A DNA stretch of 64,000 nt, from NCBI RefSeq assembly GCF_005930475.1, contig NZ_SJEW01000023.1, forward strand, positions 1 to 64,000, read 5' to 3'. The notes beneath the pieces are model-generated. The model saw nothing but the letters and a program-made list of their open reading frames with translations, searched no databases and was not told where the DNA came from. A program made the translations under genes and the position numbers. This document shows, piece after piece, positions 1 through 10,454 of this stretch. Position 1 is the stretch's first letter, and every line of letters begins with the position of its first letter. Origin of the DNA: Modestobacter altitudinis. GTDB lineage: Bacteria > Actinomycetota > Actinomycetes > Mycobacteriales > Geodermatophilaceae.

Positions 1-110
1 CCCGACCGGAGCGGGCGCCCGACGACAGCGACGTCGGCTGGGGTGAGCGGCTGACCGACCCGGACGACGACGACCGCCGCTACCTGGAGGACCGCCCCCC
101 GCACTGGTGA
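1..110 (+). CDS. C-terminal end of a small conserved hypothetical protein (partial)
   Basis: Only the last 35 codons are inside the window, in the frame starting at base 3 and ending with TGA at 108-110. The visible tail is acidic, with DDSDVGWGE near its start and DDDDRRYLEDRPPHW at the end. The ending with RPPHW is familiar from small actinobacterial proteins of unknown function, but I cannot name a family. No function can be assigned. Confidence 0.6.
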   Translation, partial: RPERAPDDSDVGWGERLTDPDDDDRRYLEDRPPHW

Positions 111-151
111 AGGACCCGCTCCCTCCCCGCGGGCTGCCGAGCGGTGCCAGT

Positions 152-169
152 GGCCCCTCTGCAGGGGCC
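152..169. terminator. Short GC-rich hairpin between convergent genes
   Basis: Inverted repeat with arms GGCCCCT and AGGGGCC and loop CTGC. It lies between the partial gene on the left and mscL, whose 3' ends face each other. There is no T-tract, as is usual in this group, so it may act in both directions. Confidence 0.5.
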
Positions 170-210
170 CGCGCCGAGCCTGCGAGGCGTGGGGACAGAG
201 GGGTCCTTCC

Positions 211-669
211 TCAGACCGGGCGGGGGAACTCGCCGGTGTGGGCGTGCCGGCCGGCTTCCTCCGCGGTCGCCGGCGGCAGGCCCTGCTGGGCCCGCAGCAG
301 GTCACGGATCTCGGCCAGCAGCTCCAGCTGGGTGGGCGCGGCCGGACCGGCCTCCTCGCCCCGCCGGCGCCGGTCGGCGACCACCTTCAGCGGCAGCACG
401 ACGACGAAGTAGATGACCGCGGCGGTCAGCACGAACGTGATGAGCTGGTTGACGAAGTCGCCCCAGGCGAACACCTGGTCGTCGATGACGGTGCTGCCGC
501 CGGTCACGCCGCCACCGCCCACCAGGCCGATCAGCGGCTGCAGGAACGACTCGGTGAACGAGCTGACGACCGCCGTGAACGCGGCGCCGATGACCACCGC
601 GACGGCGAGTTCGACGACGTTCCCGCGCAACAGGAAGTCCTTGAACCCCTGGAGGACGTTCTTGAGCAA
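211..669 (-). CDS. mscL: Large-conductance mechanosensitive channel MscL
   Basis: Encodes 152 residues, the normal MscL length. MscL is a homopentameric membrane channel that opens under membrane tension to release solutes during hypo-osmotic shock. The N-terminus (MLKNVLQGFKDFLLRGNVVEL) and the following AVAVVIGAAF pore-lining helix match the conserved TM1 signature. A second hydrophobic helix (FVLTAAVIYFVVVLPL) is followed by a charged cytoplasmic helix with LLAEIRDLLRAQ, the usual C-terminal bundle. The gene reads left and stands alone. The mscL position near the SAF and FmdB genes is common in actinobacteria. Assignment is secure. Confidence 0.95.
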   Translation of the reverse strand: MLKNVLQGFKDFLLRGNVVELAVAVVIGAAFTAVVSSFTESFLQPLIGLVGGGGVTGGSTVIDDQVFAWGDFVNQLITFVLTAAVIYFVVVLPLKVVADRRRRGEEAGPAAPTQLELLAEIRDLLRAQQGLPPATAEEAGRHAHTGEFPRPV

Positions 670-714
670 CTGCGCACCCCTCGGTCGTGGGGGCGACGCG
701 GGGTGGCCCCATGA

Positions 715-1365
715 TCACGGCCGGCCGAGCGTAACGGTGAGCATGCCGCCCGCCCCGGCGGCTGCCAGCCGCCGGGCGGTGTCCGGCGGGACGGCGAGCA
801 CGAGCAGGCCGCTGTCGGTGCCCGCGCCCACCCCGGCACCAGGGTCCGCGGCCGCCGGCGCGCTGAGCACCAGGGCGCCGCGCGCGACGAGCTCGACGGT
901 CGGCGCGCCGCCGCCCCCGTCGCCGCCGGTGGTCCCGAGCACGTCGACCCGGTCACCGGCGCGCAGCAGGGTGGCCACCGCCAGGTCGGCCAGCCGGACG
1001 GGTGCGGCCACCTCGCCCGCCGGCACCTGTGACCACAACCCCGGTCCGACGACCCGGACGTCGGTCACCGCCTCCCCGGCCCGCAGCGGTGACGCGAGCA
1101 CCCGGCCGACGAGCTCGCCGGGGTCGGCGACCGAGCCGACCGGGGCCAGGTCGACGGGGACGGCGACCGCGGCCAGGTCGCCGGCCGCGAGCACCGTGCC
1201 CGGCGGCAGGTCCTCGGCGGCGGTGACGACCCGGGTCGTCGCGGGCACCGCCGCGGGGGCCGGGGGCGGACGCAGCGCGAGCGCGAGGGCCAGGCAGGCC
1301 AGGCACCCGGCGGTGAGCTGCCGCAGCAGGCGCACGGGCGAACGGGGACGGCGGAGGCGGGGCAC
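715..1365 (-). CDS. SAF-domain protein, CpaB/RcpC-like
   Basis: A 216-residue protein with an N-terminal signal anchor (LTAGCLACLALALALR, residues about 16-31) followed by a SAF domain. The segment DLPPGTVLAAGDLAAVAVP and the later RAGEAVTDVRVVGPG are typical of SAF/CpaB proteins. CpaB homologues act in Flp-pilus assembly outside the membrane, but many actinobacteria have a lone copy beside mscL and fmdB with no pilus genes, as here, so a pilus role is uncertain. The start taken is GTG at 1365. A GAGGG run sits almost on top of it, so the true start could be slightly downstream. Confidence 0.75.
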   Translation of the reverse strand: MPRLRRPRSPVRLLRQLTAGCLACLALALALRPPPAPAAVPATTRVVTAAEDLPPGTVLAAGDLAAVAVPVDLAPVGSVADPGELVGRVLASPLRAGEAVTDVRVVGPGLWSQVPAGEVAAPVRLADLAVATLLRAGDRVDVLGTTGGDGGGGAPTVELVARGALVLSAPAAADPGAGVGAGTDSGLLVLAVPPDTARRLAAAGAGGMLTVTLGRP

Positions 1366-1474
1366 CCCTCGATGCTGGGCGCCGGCGCGGCCGGCCGGTC
1401 CGGTCAGCGGCGAGCTGTGGACCCGGTGCCCGGCTGTGGACGGCCGGCAGCGGGCCGGCGTCGGTCGTGCTGGG

Positions 1475-1810
1475 TCAGTCAGCGGCCTTGCTGGCGGTGC
1501 CCTTCGAGGCGGCCGGCGTCGGCGAGGACGTCGAGGAGGAGGTCGAGGAGCTGCCTGAGGACTCCTTGCTGCTGCTGCTGCTGCCGGAGGACTCCTTGGC
1601 GGCCACCGGGGTGCCGGCGCTGTCGGCCTTGCGGCTGTCGGTGCGGTAGAAGCCCGAGCCCTTGAAGACGACGCCGACCGAGCCGTAGACCTTGCGCACC
1701 GGGGAACCGCACTCCGGGCAGGTGGTCACGGCGGCATCGCTGAACGACTGCACGACCTCGAACTCGTGCTTGCCCTCGGGGTTGGTGCAGACGTACTGAT
1801 AGGTGGGCAC
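1475..1810 (-). CDS. FmdB-family zinc-ribbon regulatory protein
   Basis: The 111-residue protein starts with the FmdB signature PTYQYVC and has the zinc-ribbon pair CPECG around residue 38. The last third is almost entirely Ser, Lys, Thr and Gly and includes a repeated KESSG unit, a low-complexity tail common in actinobacterial FmdB proteins. FmdB family members are putative regulators; the target is unknown. The GTG at 1810 is chosen over an upstream ATG because PTYQY is the family's N-terminus and GAGGAG lies 11 bases upstream. The 260 bases between this start and the next gene show no convincing coding region. Confidence 0.85.
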   Translation of the reverse strand: MPTYQYVCTNPEGKHEFEVVQSFSDAAVTTCPECGSPVRKVYGSVGVVFKGSGFYRTDSRKADSAGTPVAAKESSGSSSSSKESSGSSSTSSSTSSPTPAASKGTASKAAD

Positions 1811-2071
1811 AGTGCTGCGAACTCCTCGTCGGTGACCGGGCCGGGCTGGCACTCATCCCCGGCGACTGCCAATGATGCGCCGTCCGGCCGCCCGGCGTCC
1901 ACGTGTGTCGGCGAGTGTCACGTCTGCGGAGGACGAGGAACCGATCGCGGCGGCCCGCGAGGGCGGACGTGCGCAGCCGTGGTCAGGCTCTGCGGTCGTG
2001 GGAGCGGGATCGCGGTGGCCGGCTCCGACGACGGACCGGGCTACCAGCCGCGACCGGACGGGTGCCGCACG

Positions 2072-2728
2072 ATGGGTGACGCGCGAGCCGCCGTGCCGAC
2101 CCCGGATCCCGACCGGTACGCCGAGCAGCTGCTGTCCCACCTGCGCCAGCGGACGGCGTGGACCACCGACGGGGACATCTCCACCGCCATCGCCGGCGGC
2201 ACCGGACGGGTGGTGGTCGGCGACGGGATGCTCACTCTGATCGCTGAGGCCCCGGACGCCGAGGCGCTGGCTCAGGTGCAGCACGTGCTCGGAAGCCATC
2301 TGGAGCGCTGTGGTCAGCGGAGCGAGCTGGCCGTCATCTGGCGCAGCGACGCTGGCGGTGGCGCTGTGCCGACTCCATCGGCGCCGGTGGACCACCAGCG
2401 GCCTGGCCACCATGGACCCGGCTTCGGATGGCGGAGCCCCCGAGCTGCGAAGCCGGAGCCGACGAGTGGGCATACCCCTGGGGGGTATAGTGTTGGCGTC
2501 GGTGCAGGTTCCGGCAGCGCCCGTCAGCCGCAGGGGTGGGTGCCAGTGCGGCGGAGGCGCTCGAGGCAGGGGGTGGAAGGCCATGCCAGATCCCACGCGG
2601 TCAGACCTCACGAGGTCAGGACCCACGAGTCGTTCGGGCTCCCATGCCGGGGAGCACTCCGGCGCGGCCGGGTCCGCACCCGACCACGGTCACGGGCCAA
2701 CCCACGGGCAGGGGATGCCGGCCGGTGA
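2072..2728 (+). CDS. DUF2218 domain protein with an unusual C-terminal extension
   Basis: The first ~95 residues match DUF2218: DPDRYAEQLLSHLRQR, then DGMLTLIAEAPDAEALAQVQ and HLERCGQRSELAVIWR. DUF2218 proteins are usually about 100 residues and often lie near metal-uptake or metal-resistance genes; their biochemical role is unknown. Here the frame stays open about 120 codons beyond the domain, reading through a copper operator and promoter at 2472-2491 and overlapping the ATPase start at 2583 in another frame. The tail is Arg/Pro-rich and looks like non-native reading. The normal stop codon may have been lost, or a frameshift removed it near base 2345. GTG at 2093 is an alternative start. 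Confidence 0.6.
   Translation: MGDARAAVPTPDPDRYAEQLLSHLRQRTAWTTDGDISTAIAGGTGRVVVGDGMLTLIAEAPDAEALAQVQHVLGSHLERCGQRSELAVIWRSDAGGGAVPTPSAPVDHQRPGHHGPGFGWRSPRAAKPEPTSGHTPGGYSVGVGAGSGSARQPQGWVPVRRRRSRQGVEGHARSHAVRPHEVRTHESFGLPCRGALRRGRVRTRPRSRANPRAGDAGR
2472..2491 (+). promoter_or_regulatory. CsoR-type copper operator overlapping a -10 box
   Basis: A perfect 7-3-7 inverted repeat, ATACCCC-TGG-GGGGTAT, occupies 2472-2488. Its right arm overlaps TATAGT (2486-2491), a near-ideal -10 box. CsoR-family copper sensors bind this kind of GC-rich dyad (known biology), and an operator on the -10 box would block transcription until copper releases the repressor. The controlled unit is the CopB-type ATPase and the genes after it. 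No csoR gene is in the window. Confidence 0.8.
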
Positions 2729-4865
2729 CGGCGCGGGCGATGCGCGTCCTGCCGTCGAGGACCCGATCCGCGCGGCGGCCCCCGCCGGACACGCGGGTCA
2801 CGACGCGCACGACGCGCACCACGCACACGACGCACACGCCGGGCACGGGATGGGCCACGGTGGCGGTGACCACGTGGCGATGTTCCGGCGACTGTTCTGG
2901 CTGATGCTGTCACTGGCCGTGCCGACGGTGCTGCTCAGCAGCATGTTCGCCGACATCGTCGGCTATGCACTGCCCGACACCCCCGGCCTGTCGTGGGTCT
3001 CCCCGGTGCTCGGCACGGTCATCTACATCTGGGGCGGGCGGCCGTTCCTCACCGGTGCAGTCGGTGAGATCGCTGCCCGCAAGCCCGGGATGATGCTGCT
3101 CATCGGCATGGCCATCACCGTGGCGTTCCTGGCCTCGTGGGGCTCCACCGTCGGGGTGCTCGCCCACGGGCTGGACTTCTGGTGGGAACTGGCGCTGTTG
3201 ATCGTGATCATGCTGCTCGGGCACTGGCTGGAGATGCGCTCGCTGGCCCAGACGTCCTCGGCGCTGGACTCGCTGGCCGCGTTGCTGCCCGACGAGGCGG
3301 AGAAGGTCGTCGGCGACCAGGTCGTCGCCGTACCCCCGGCCGAGCTGGCCGTCGGTGACGTGGTCATCGTCCGCCCCGGCGGGCGGGTGCCCGCCGACGG
3401 GCAGGTCGTCGACGGCACCGCCGACGTGGACGAGTCGATGATCACCGGCGAGTCCCGGCCGGTGCGCCGCAGCCCCGGGGACACCGTGGTGGCCGGCACC
3501 GTGGCCACCGACACCGCGATCCGAGTGCGGGTCGCCGCGGTCGGTGAGGACACCGCACTGGCCGGCATCCAGCGGCTGGTCGCCGAGGCGCAGTCCTCCA
3601 CCACCCGTGCGCAGCTGCTGGCCGACCGGGCCGCCGGCTGGCTGTTCTGGTTCGCCGTGGGCGCCGCGGCGGTCACCGCGGTCGTCTGGACCGTCTACGG
3701 CGCGCCGGAGTCCGCGCTGACCCGTGTCGTCACCGTGCTGGTCATCGCGTGCCCGCACGCACTGGGCCTGGCGATCCCGCTGGTCGTGTCGATCTCCACC
3801 GAGCGGGCTGCGCGCGCTGGCGTGCTGGTCAAGGACCGCGGCGCGCTGGAGCGGATGCGCACCGTCGACACCGTCCTGTTCGACAAGACCGGCACGCTCA
3901 CCCGCGGCGAGCCCGCCGTCGACCACATCGCCGGTGTCGGCCTCGCCGACGACGAGGTGCTGGCCCTGGCCGCGGCCGCGGAGGCCGACAGCGAGCACCC
4001 GCTGGCCCGCGCGATCGTCGCCGCCGCACGCCAGCGCGACCTGACCGTCGCGCCGGCCACCGGCTTCCGCGCCTCGGCCGCCGTCGGGGTCACCGCGACC
4101 CTCGGCGGGCGCACCGTCGCCGTCGGCGGGCCGCACCTGCTCACCGAGCACGACCTGAGCCCGCTGCCCGCCGCCCGGTCGTGGGCAGAGCAAGGCGCGA
4201 CGGTGCTGCACGTGCTGGTCGACGGGCGCATCGTGGGTGCGCTCGCGCTGGCCGATGAGATCCGGCCGGAGTCCCGTGAGGCGGTTCAGGCGCTGCACGC
4301 CCTGGGCGTCGACGTCGTCATGATCACCGGTGACGCCGAGCCGGTCGCCCGCGGGGTCGCCGACCAGCTCGGCATCGACCAGGTGTTCGCCGGGGTCCGC
4401 CCGGAGGACAAGGCCGAGAAGGTCGCCGCGCTGCAGCGCCAGGGCCGGTCGGTCGCCTTCACCGGGGACGGCGTGAACGACGCCCCCGCACTCGCCCAGG
4501 CCGACGTGGGCATCGCGATCGGCGCCGGCACCGACGTGGCGATCGCCTCGGCGGGGGTCATCCTCGCCTCCTCCGACCCGCGCGCGGTGCTGTCGGTCAT
4601 CCGGCTGTCCCGGGCCGGGTACCGCAAGATGAAGCAGAACCTGTGGGCCGGCGCCGGTTACAACCTGGTCGCGGTCCCGCTGGCCGCCGGGGTGCTCGCA
4701 CCGATCGGCTTCATCCTGCCGATGGAGGTCGGCGCGCTGCTGATGTCGCTGTCCACCGTCGTCGTGGCCTCCAACGCCCAACTGCTGCGGCGGCTGGACC
4801 TGCGCCCGGAGGCCAGCGTGGCCGCGGCCACCTCCCGCGGGCCGACCGCCCGCACAGCGGGCTGA
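2583..4865 (+). CDS. copB: Copper-translocating P-type ATPase, CopB (P1B-3) type
   Basis: A 760-residue P1B ATPase that exports copper at the cost of ATP. The metal-site motif in the sixth membrane helix is CPH (ACPHALGLAIP, about residue 389), the mark of the CopB/P1B-3 group rather than CPC of CopA. Other landmarks are TGES (about 287), phosphorylated DKTGT (about 434), SEHP in the nucleotide domain and GDGVNDAP (about 627). There is no CXXC heavy-metal domain; the N-terminus instead carries a dense run of His, Asp, Ala and Gly residues (about 60-105), a plausible metal-binding tail. ATG at 2583 follows a purine-rich GGTGGAAGG. It is preceded by a CsoR-type operator and followed by two copper-associated genes. 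Confidence 0.93.
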   Translation: MPDPTRSDLTRSGPTSRSGSHAGEHSGAAGSAPDHGHGPTHGQGMPAGDGAGDARPAVEDPIRAAAPAGHAGHDAHDAHHAHDAHAGHGMGHGGGDHVAMFRRLFWLMLSLAVPTVLLSSMFADIVGYALPDTPGLSWVSPVLGTVIYIWGGRPFLTGAVGEIAARKPGMMLLIGMAITVAFLASWGSTVGVLAHGLDFWWELALLIVIMLLGHWLEMRSLAQTSSALDSLAALLPDEAEKVVGDQVVAVPPAELAVGDVVIVRPGGRVPADGQVVDGTADVDESMITGESRPVRRSPGDTVVAGTVATDTAIRVRVAAVGEDTALAGIQRLVAEAQSSTTRAQLLADRAAGWLFWFAVGAAAVTAVVWTVYGAPESALTRVVTVLVIACPHALGLAIPLVVSISTERAARAGVLVKDRGALERMRTVDTVLFDKTGTLTRGEPAVDHIAGVGLADDEVLALAAAAEADSEHPLARAIVAAARQRDLTVAPATGFRASAAVGVTATLGGRTVAVGGPHLLTEHDLSPLPAARSWAEQGATVLHVLVDGRIVGALALADEIRPESREAVQALHALGVDVVMITGDAEPVARGVADQLGIDQVFAGVRPEDKAEKVAALQRQGRSVAFTGDGVNDAPALAQADVGIAIGAGTDVAIASAGVILASSDPRAVLSVIRLSRAGYRKMKQNLWAGAGYNLVAVPLAAGVLAPIGFILPMEVGALLMSLSTVVVASNAQLLRRLDLRPEASVAAATSRGPTARTAG

Positions 4866-4930
4866 CGCACCGTGGGTCCAGGGCGGAGGGCATCCACCGG
4901 CCTCGTGACCGGGGCAGGCAAGGGGGTGCA

Positions 4931-5383
4931 GTGCACGCGCGACTGTGGACGGCGCTGGTGCTGCTGGCCGGCGTGTTCGCGCTGCACGGCGTGCAGTGCG
5001 CCGGCGCCGCCACCACCGCACACGCCGGCGTGGCGTCGATGACCGCGGCGGCCGCGGCGGCGTCCGGCGGCGCTGCCCCGTGGGCCGCCACGGCCGCTGA
5101 CGGTGACGGCCTCCATGCCGGCGATCACCCCGCCACGCTGGTCAGCGCCGCCGGTGCGGCAGATCCGAACCACGGCAGCGCGCCGCACGATGCCGGCGGC
5201 CACCTGTGGACCATCTGCCTGGCCGTCCTCGCCACCGGGCTGGCCGTGCTGCTCGTGCTCGCCGGTCACCGACCCGTCCGTCGCGGCCCCGCCGCGCTGC
5301 CGCGATCCCTCGCCCGCGTCATCGGGGCGCTGGTGCCACCGCACCCGCCGGACCTGCACGTCCTCTGCGTGCTGCGGACGTAG
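4931..5383 (+). CDS. Small exported/membrane protein resembling DUF6153, copper cluster
   Basis: A 150-residue protein starting at GTG 4931 after an AGGGGG ribosome site. It has an N-terminal hydrophobic segment (LWTALVLLAGVFALHGVQC), a central stretch rich in Ala, His and Gly, a second membrane helix (ICLAVLATGLAVLLVLA) and a C-terminal DLHVLCVLRT. The two-helix layout, His-rich loop and LCVLRT-like ending resemble DUF6153, a family found in actinobacterial copper clusters; I give the family name with moderate confidence. It lies between copB and the DUF305 gene on the same strand and probably shares their promoter. Function unknown; a metal-related role is inference from position. Confidence 0.7.
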   Translation: MHARLWTALVLLAGVFALHGVQCAGAATTAHAGVASMTAAAAAASGGAAPWAATAADGDGLHAGDHPATLVSAAGAADPNHGSAPHDAGGHLWTICLAVLATGLAVLLVLAGHRPVRRGPAALPRSLARVIGALVPPHPPDLHVLCVLRT

Positions 5384-5478
5384 GCCGCCCCGCCCGACCG
5401 CCCCGCCTCCCATTCCCGGGACCCGGTGGTGGTCGCGCACGTCCACCTACGCCCTTCACCACCACGCAGGAGACTCTC

Positions 5479-6159
5479 ATGACCCGCACCACCGCACGTA
5501 CGACCGGACTGGCCGGCGCGCTGCTCGCCGGCGCGCTCGTCCTCACCGCCTGCTCCGACGACAGCAGTGACGCAGGGATGTCCGGGATGTCCGGGATGTC
5601 CGACAGCTCCTCGGCCAGCTCCTCCGCCGAGGCGTCCACCGAGGCGTCGTTCAACGACGCCGACGTCGCCTTCGCGCAGGGCATGGTGCCCCACCACGAG
5701 GGCGCGATCGACATGGCCCAGCTGGCCGACGACCGCGCCGACGACCCGCGGGTGCTCGACCTGGCCACCCGCATCGAGGCCGCGCAGACCCCGGAGATCG
5801 ACACCCTGAACAGCTGGCTGGACCAGTGGGGAGCCACCTCGAGCAGTCCGGCCGGCTCGACCAGCACCGGGATGGAGGGCATGGACCAGGGTGGGCACGA
5901 CATGGGCGACATGGGCGGCGACATGGGCGGCGACATGGGCTTGGACCTCGACGCCCTCACTGCCGCGTCCGGACCGGACTTCGACCGGCTGTTCCTCACC
6001 CAGATGACCACCCACCACCAGGGTGCGGTGGCGATGGCTGAGACCGAGATCGCCGACGGGGAGAACCCGGACGCGATCGCGATGGCCGAGTCGATCCGCA
6101 CCAGCCAGAACGCCGAGATCGCCGAGATGCGCGACCTGCTCGGCCAGCTCGGCGGCTGA
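5479..6159 (+). CDS. DUF305 lipoprotein, Met/His-rich, copper cluster
   Basis: A 226-residue lipoprotein. The signal peptide ends in the lipobox LTAC (Cys about residue 25). After it comes a Met-rich repeat (MSGMSGMSD), then a DUF305 unit with MVPHHEGAIDMAQ (about 70), a second Met/Asp/Gly-rich linker (DMGGDMGGDMG) and another HH motif, TTHHQGAVAMAE (about 178). DUF305 proteins are ferritin-like helical bundles often linked to copper handling; the Met and His clusters fit extracytoplasmic copper binding (inference). AGGAG lies 7 bases before the ATG. It probably ends the operon begun by copB. Confidence 0.88.
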   Translation: MTRTTARTTGLAGALLAGALVLTACSDDSSDAGMSGMSGMSDSSSASSSAEASTEASFNDADVAFAQGMVPHHEGAIDMAQLADDRADDPRVLDLATRIEAAQTPEIDTLNSWLDQWGATSSSPAGSTSTGMEGMDQGGHDMGDMGGDMGGDMGLDLDALTAASGPDFDRLFLTQMTTHHQGAVAMAETEIADGENPDAIAMAESIRTSQNAEIAEMRDLLGQLGG

Positions 6160-6180
6160 TCGTGCGTCACGGCGGGGCCG

Positions 6181-6330
6181 GCCGACCTCTCGGTGCACCG
6201 ACGCGGAGGCCACACCGGTTCGGGTGGCGAGCTCGTTGAGGTCGAGCTCCTCGGCGCCGGGCGGGAAGAGCTCGGCGAGCAGCCGCGCCTGGCCGTCGGA
6301 CCGGAACAGCGGCGCGGTCGGCGGCGGGGC
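6181..6330 (-). pseudogene. Remnant of a winged-helix transcription regulator
   Basis: Reading left from about 6330, one frame gives LFRSDGQARLLAELF, then DLNELATRTGVASASVHREV followed by GR. This is the N-terminal half of a winged HTH domain of the ArsR/nucleotidyltransferase-associated kind, normally continued by a leucine-rich wing. Here homology stops near 6181 and the frame runs on as antisense of the DUF305 gene. No ATG or GTG with a ribosome site is visible upstream. It appears to be a truncated leftover, perhaps of a regulator lost when the copper block was inserted. The rest of 6160-6464 shows no intact gene. Confidence 0.55.
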
Positions 6331-6464
6331 GTCCTCACACTGGCGGACACTGCTGTCCCGTTGTGCGACAGCGAACGTAGGGCGCCGGTCGTCGTCACCG
6401 CTCGCGGCGCGGACGGCTCCCCGCGTGGCCGTGTCGGGCGGCTCCCGGCGAGCAGCTGGCCGGC

Positions 6465-6875
6465 TCAGCCCACCTGGTTGATCCGCACCAGGTTGCCCGC
6501 CGGATCGCGGAAGGCGCAGTCGCGGATCCCGTACGGCTGCTCGATCGGCTCCTGGACCACCTCGGCCCCGCGGGACTGCAGGGCGGTGAAGGCGCCGTCG
6601 AGGTCCTTCGTGGCCAGCACGATGATCCCGTAGGTGCCCTTGGCCATCATCTCGGCGATGGTCCGGCGCTCGTCGTCGGTGACACCGGGGTCGGCCTCGG
6701 GCGGGTACAGCACGATCGACGGGCCGTCGGTCCCGGCGGGCGCGACGGTGATCCAGCGCATCCGGCCGGATCCGACGTCGTTGCGGACCGCGAAGCCGAG
6801 GACGTCCCGGTAGAACGTCAGCGAGGCCTCCGCGTCCTCGTGCGGGAGGAAGGTCGAGTGGAGGGTGATGTCCAT
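6465..6875 (-). CDS. VOC (glyoxalase/bleomycin-resistance) superfamily protein
   Basis: A 136-residue single-domain VOC protein: MDITLHSTFLPHEDAEASL, a fold-typical TFYRDVLGFAVRND, then YGIIVLATKDLDGAFTAL and the C-terminal FRDPAGNLVRINQ. These are the usual beta-alpha-beta-beta-beta landmarks. The substrate is not deducible; family members include dioxygenases, isomerases and antibiotic-binding proteins. It starts 5 bases after the stop of the AraC-type gene and is clearly in the same operon, an arrangement often seen for AraC/VOC pairs. Start taken at ATG 6875, which begins the domain. Confidence 0.88.
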   Translation of the reverse strand: MDITLHSTFLPHEDAEASLTFYRDVLGFAVRNDVGSGRMRWITVAPAGTDGPSIVLYPPEADPGVTDDERRTIAEMMAKGTYGIIVLATKDLDGAFTALQSRGAEVVQEPIEQPYGIRDCAFRDPAGNLVRINQVG

Positions 6876-6880
6876 GGCCG

Positions 6881-7407
6881 TCACGCTAGGGGCGACCCGA
6901 TGACCTGCGCTTCTCTGTTCCTGACCGGTCTGGTGACCTGTTTCGCCACGCACGAGGGCATCCCTGCCGCCGCGTGCGCCGCCCGCCGGTAGCTGCTGGG
7001 CGGCACGCCCACGAGCTCGGTGAACCGGGTGCTGAAGGTGCCCAGCGACGAGCAGCCCACCGCCAGGCAGACCTCCGTGACGCTCAGGTCACCCACTCGG
7101 AGCAGCGCCATCGCCCGCTCGATGCGGCGCGTCATCAGGTAGGCGTAGGGCGACTCGCCGTAGGCCCGCCGGAACTCGCGGCTGAAGTGGCCGGCCGACA
7201 TGTGCGCCCACCGGGCGAGCGCCTCGACGTCCAGCGGCTGGGCGTACTCCCGGTCGATCCGGTCGCGGACCCGCCGCAGCAGCGCCAGGTCGCGCAGGCG
7301 CTGCGGGTCCACGACGGGCCCCGGTGTCGGGGGAGGGGGCGGCACGTCCGCATCCTCCCGAGCCAGGCCCCGGCTCGTCCACCACCCCGGGCGCGCGGGG
7401 GACGGGC

Positions 7408-7411
<4 letters not shown>
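6881..7411 (-). CDS. AraC-family transcriptional regulator
   Basis: A 176-residue protein consisting almost entirely of an AraC double helix-turn-helix (residues about 42-140): YAQPLDVEALARWAHMSAGH, FSREFRRAYGESPYAYL, and a second HTH ending LGTFSTRFTELVGVPPSSYR. No separate ligand-binding domain is present. Its ATG (7411) overlaps the TGA of the UvrA-like gene by four bases (ATGA), so translation is probably coupled, and the VOC gene follows 5 bases after its stop. The three genes form one operon. Targets unknown. Confidence 0.88.
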
Positions 7412-9801
<2,390 letters not shown>

Positions 9802-9928
9802 CGTCTCTCCCTCTCTCCGGCGGGCCGTCCCCGCTCCGCCCACCCGAGCGGAGGTCCGGCGTCCCTCGATCGGCGGTGGTCCGCTGTCTACCGGATCAGG
9901 ACGCCGAGCGGGCGGATAACGTCGGCCC

Positions 9929-10411
9929 GTGGACACGCCGTGGCTCGACGAACAGCAGCAGCGCACCTGGCGTGCCTGGCTGGCGGTGACCGAGCTGCTG
10001 CCCCGGGCCCTGGACGCGCAGCTGCAGCGGGACGCCGGGCTCACCCACGCCGCCTACGTCGTGCTCGCCATGCTCTCCGAGGCGCCGGACCGCAGTCGCC
10101 GGATGAGCGACCTGGCCCGGACCGCCAACCAGTCGCAGAGCCGGCTCTCGCACACCGTGGCGCGGCTGGAGGAGCGCGGCTGGGTGCGCCGGGTCCGGGC
10201 CACCGAGGACCGGCGGGGCAACGTCGCCGTCCTCACCGACGCCGGCTGGGAGGTCGTCTCGCGGGTCGCCCCGGGCCACGTGGCCGCGGTGCGCGACAGC
10301 CTGTTCGCCGCACTCGACCCGGCGCAGACCGAGGCCCTGGAGCTGGCGCTGGGTGCGGTCCTGGAGCGGCTGGACCCCGACCACACCCTGCGGGTGCCCG
10401 AGGCCGGCTGA
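9929..10411 (+). CDS. MarR-family transcriptional regulator
   Basis: A 160-residue MarR protein: YVVLAMLSEAPDRSRRMSDLA, recognition helix SQSRLSHTVARLEERGWV and the wing RRVRATEDRRGNVAVLTDAG. These proteins are dimeric repressors relieved by small phenolic or drug ligands. GTG at 9929 is the only good start. It is divergent from the UvrA-like operon, the usual layout for a MarR protein that controls its neighbour and itself, but I see no clear palindromic operator in the 127-base spacer, so the target is inference. Confidence 0.9.
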   Translation: MDTPWLDEQQQRTWRAWLAVTELLPRALDAQLQRDAGLTHAAYVVLAMLSEAPDRSRRMSDLARTANQSQSRLSHTVARLEERGWVRRVRATEDRRGNVAVLTDAGWEVVSRVAPGHVAAVRDSLFAALDPAQTEALELALGAVLERLDPDHTLRVPEAG

Positions 10412-10454
10412 CCGCCCGGGAAGCCCGCCCGCCGGGACGGCGTTGACGTCGGTG

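Noticed and set aside
1540-1600. Possible microsatellite with TGC repeats in the FmdB gene
   Set aside because: It encodes the Ser-rich tail common in this family and stays in frame; not a separate element.
2910-5021. A 703-codon minus-strand frame opposite copB
   Set aside because: Antisense of a clearly conserved ATPase, rich in Asp, Gly, Arg and His without domains.
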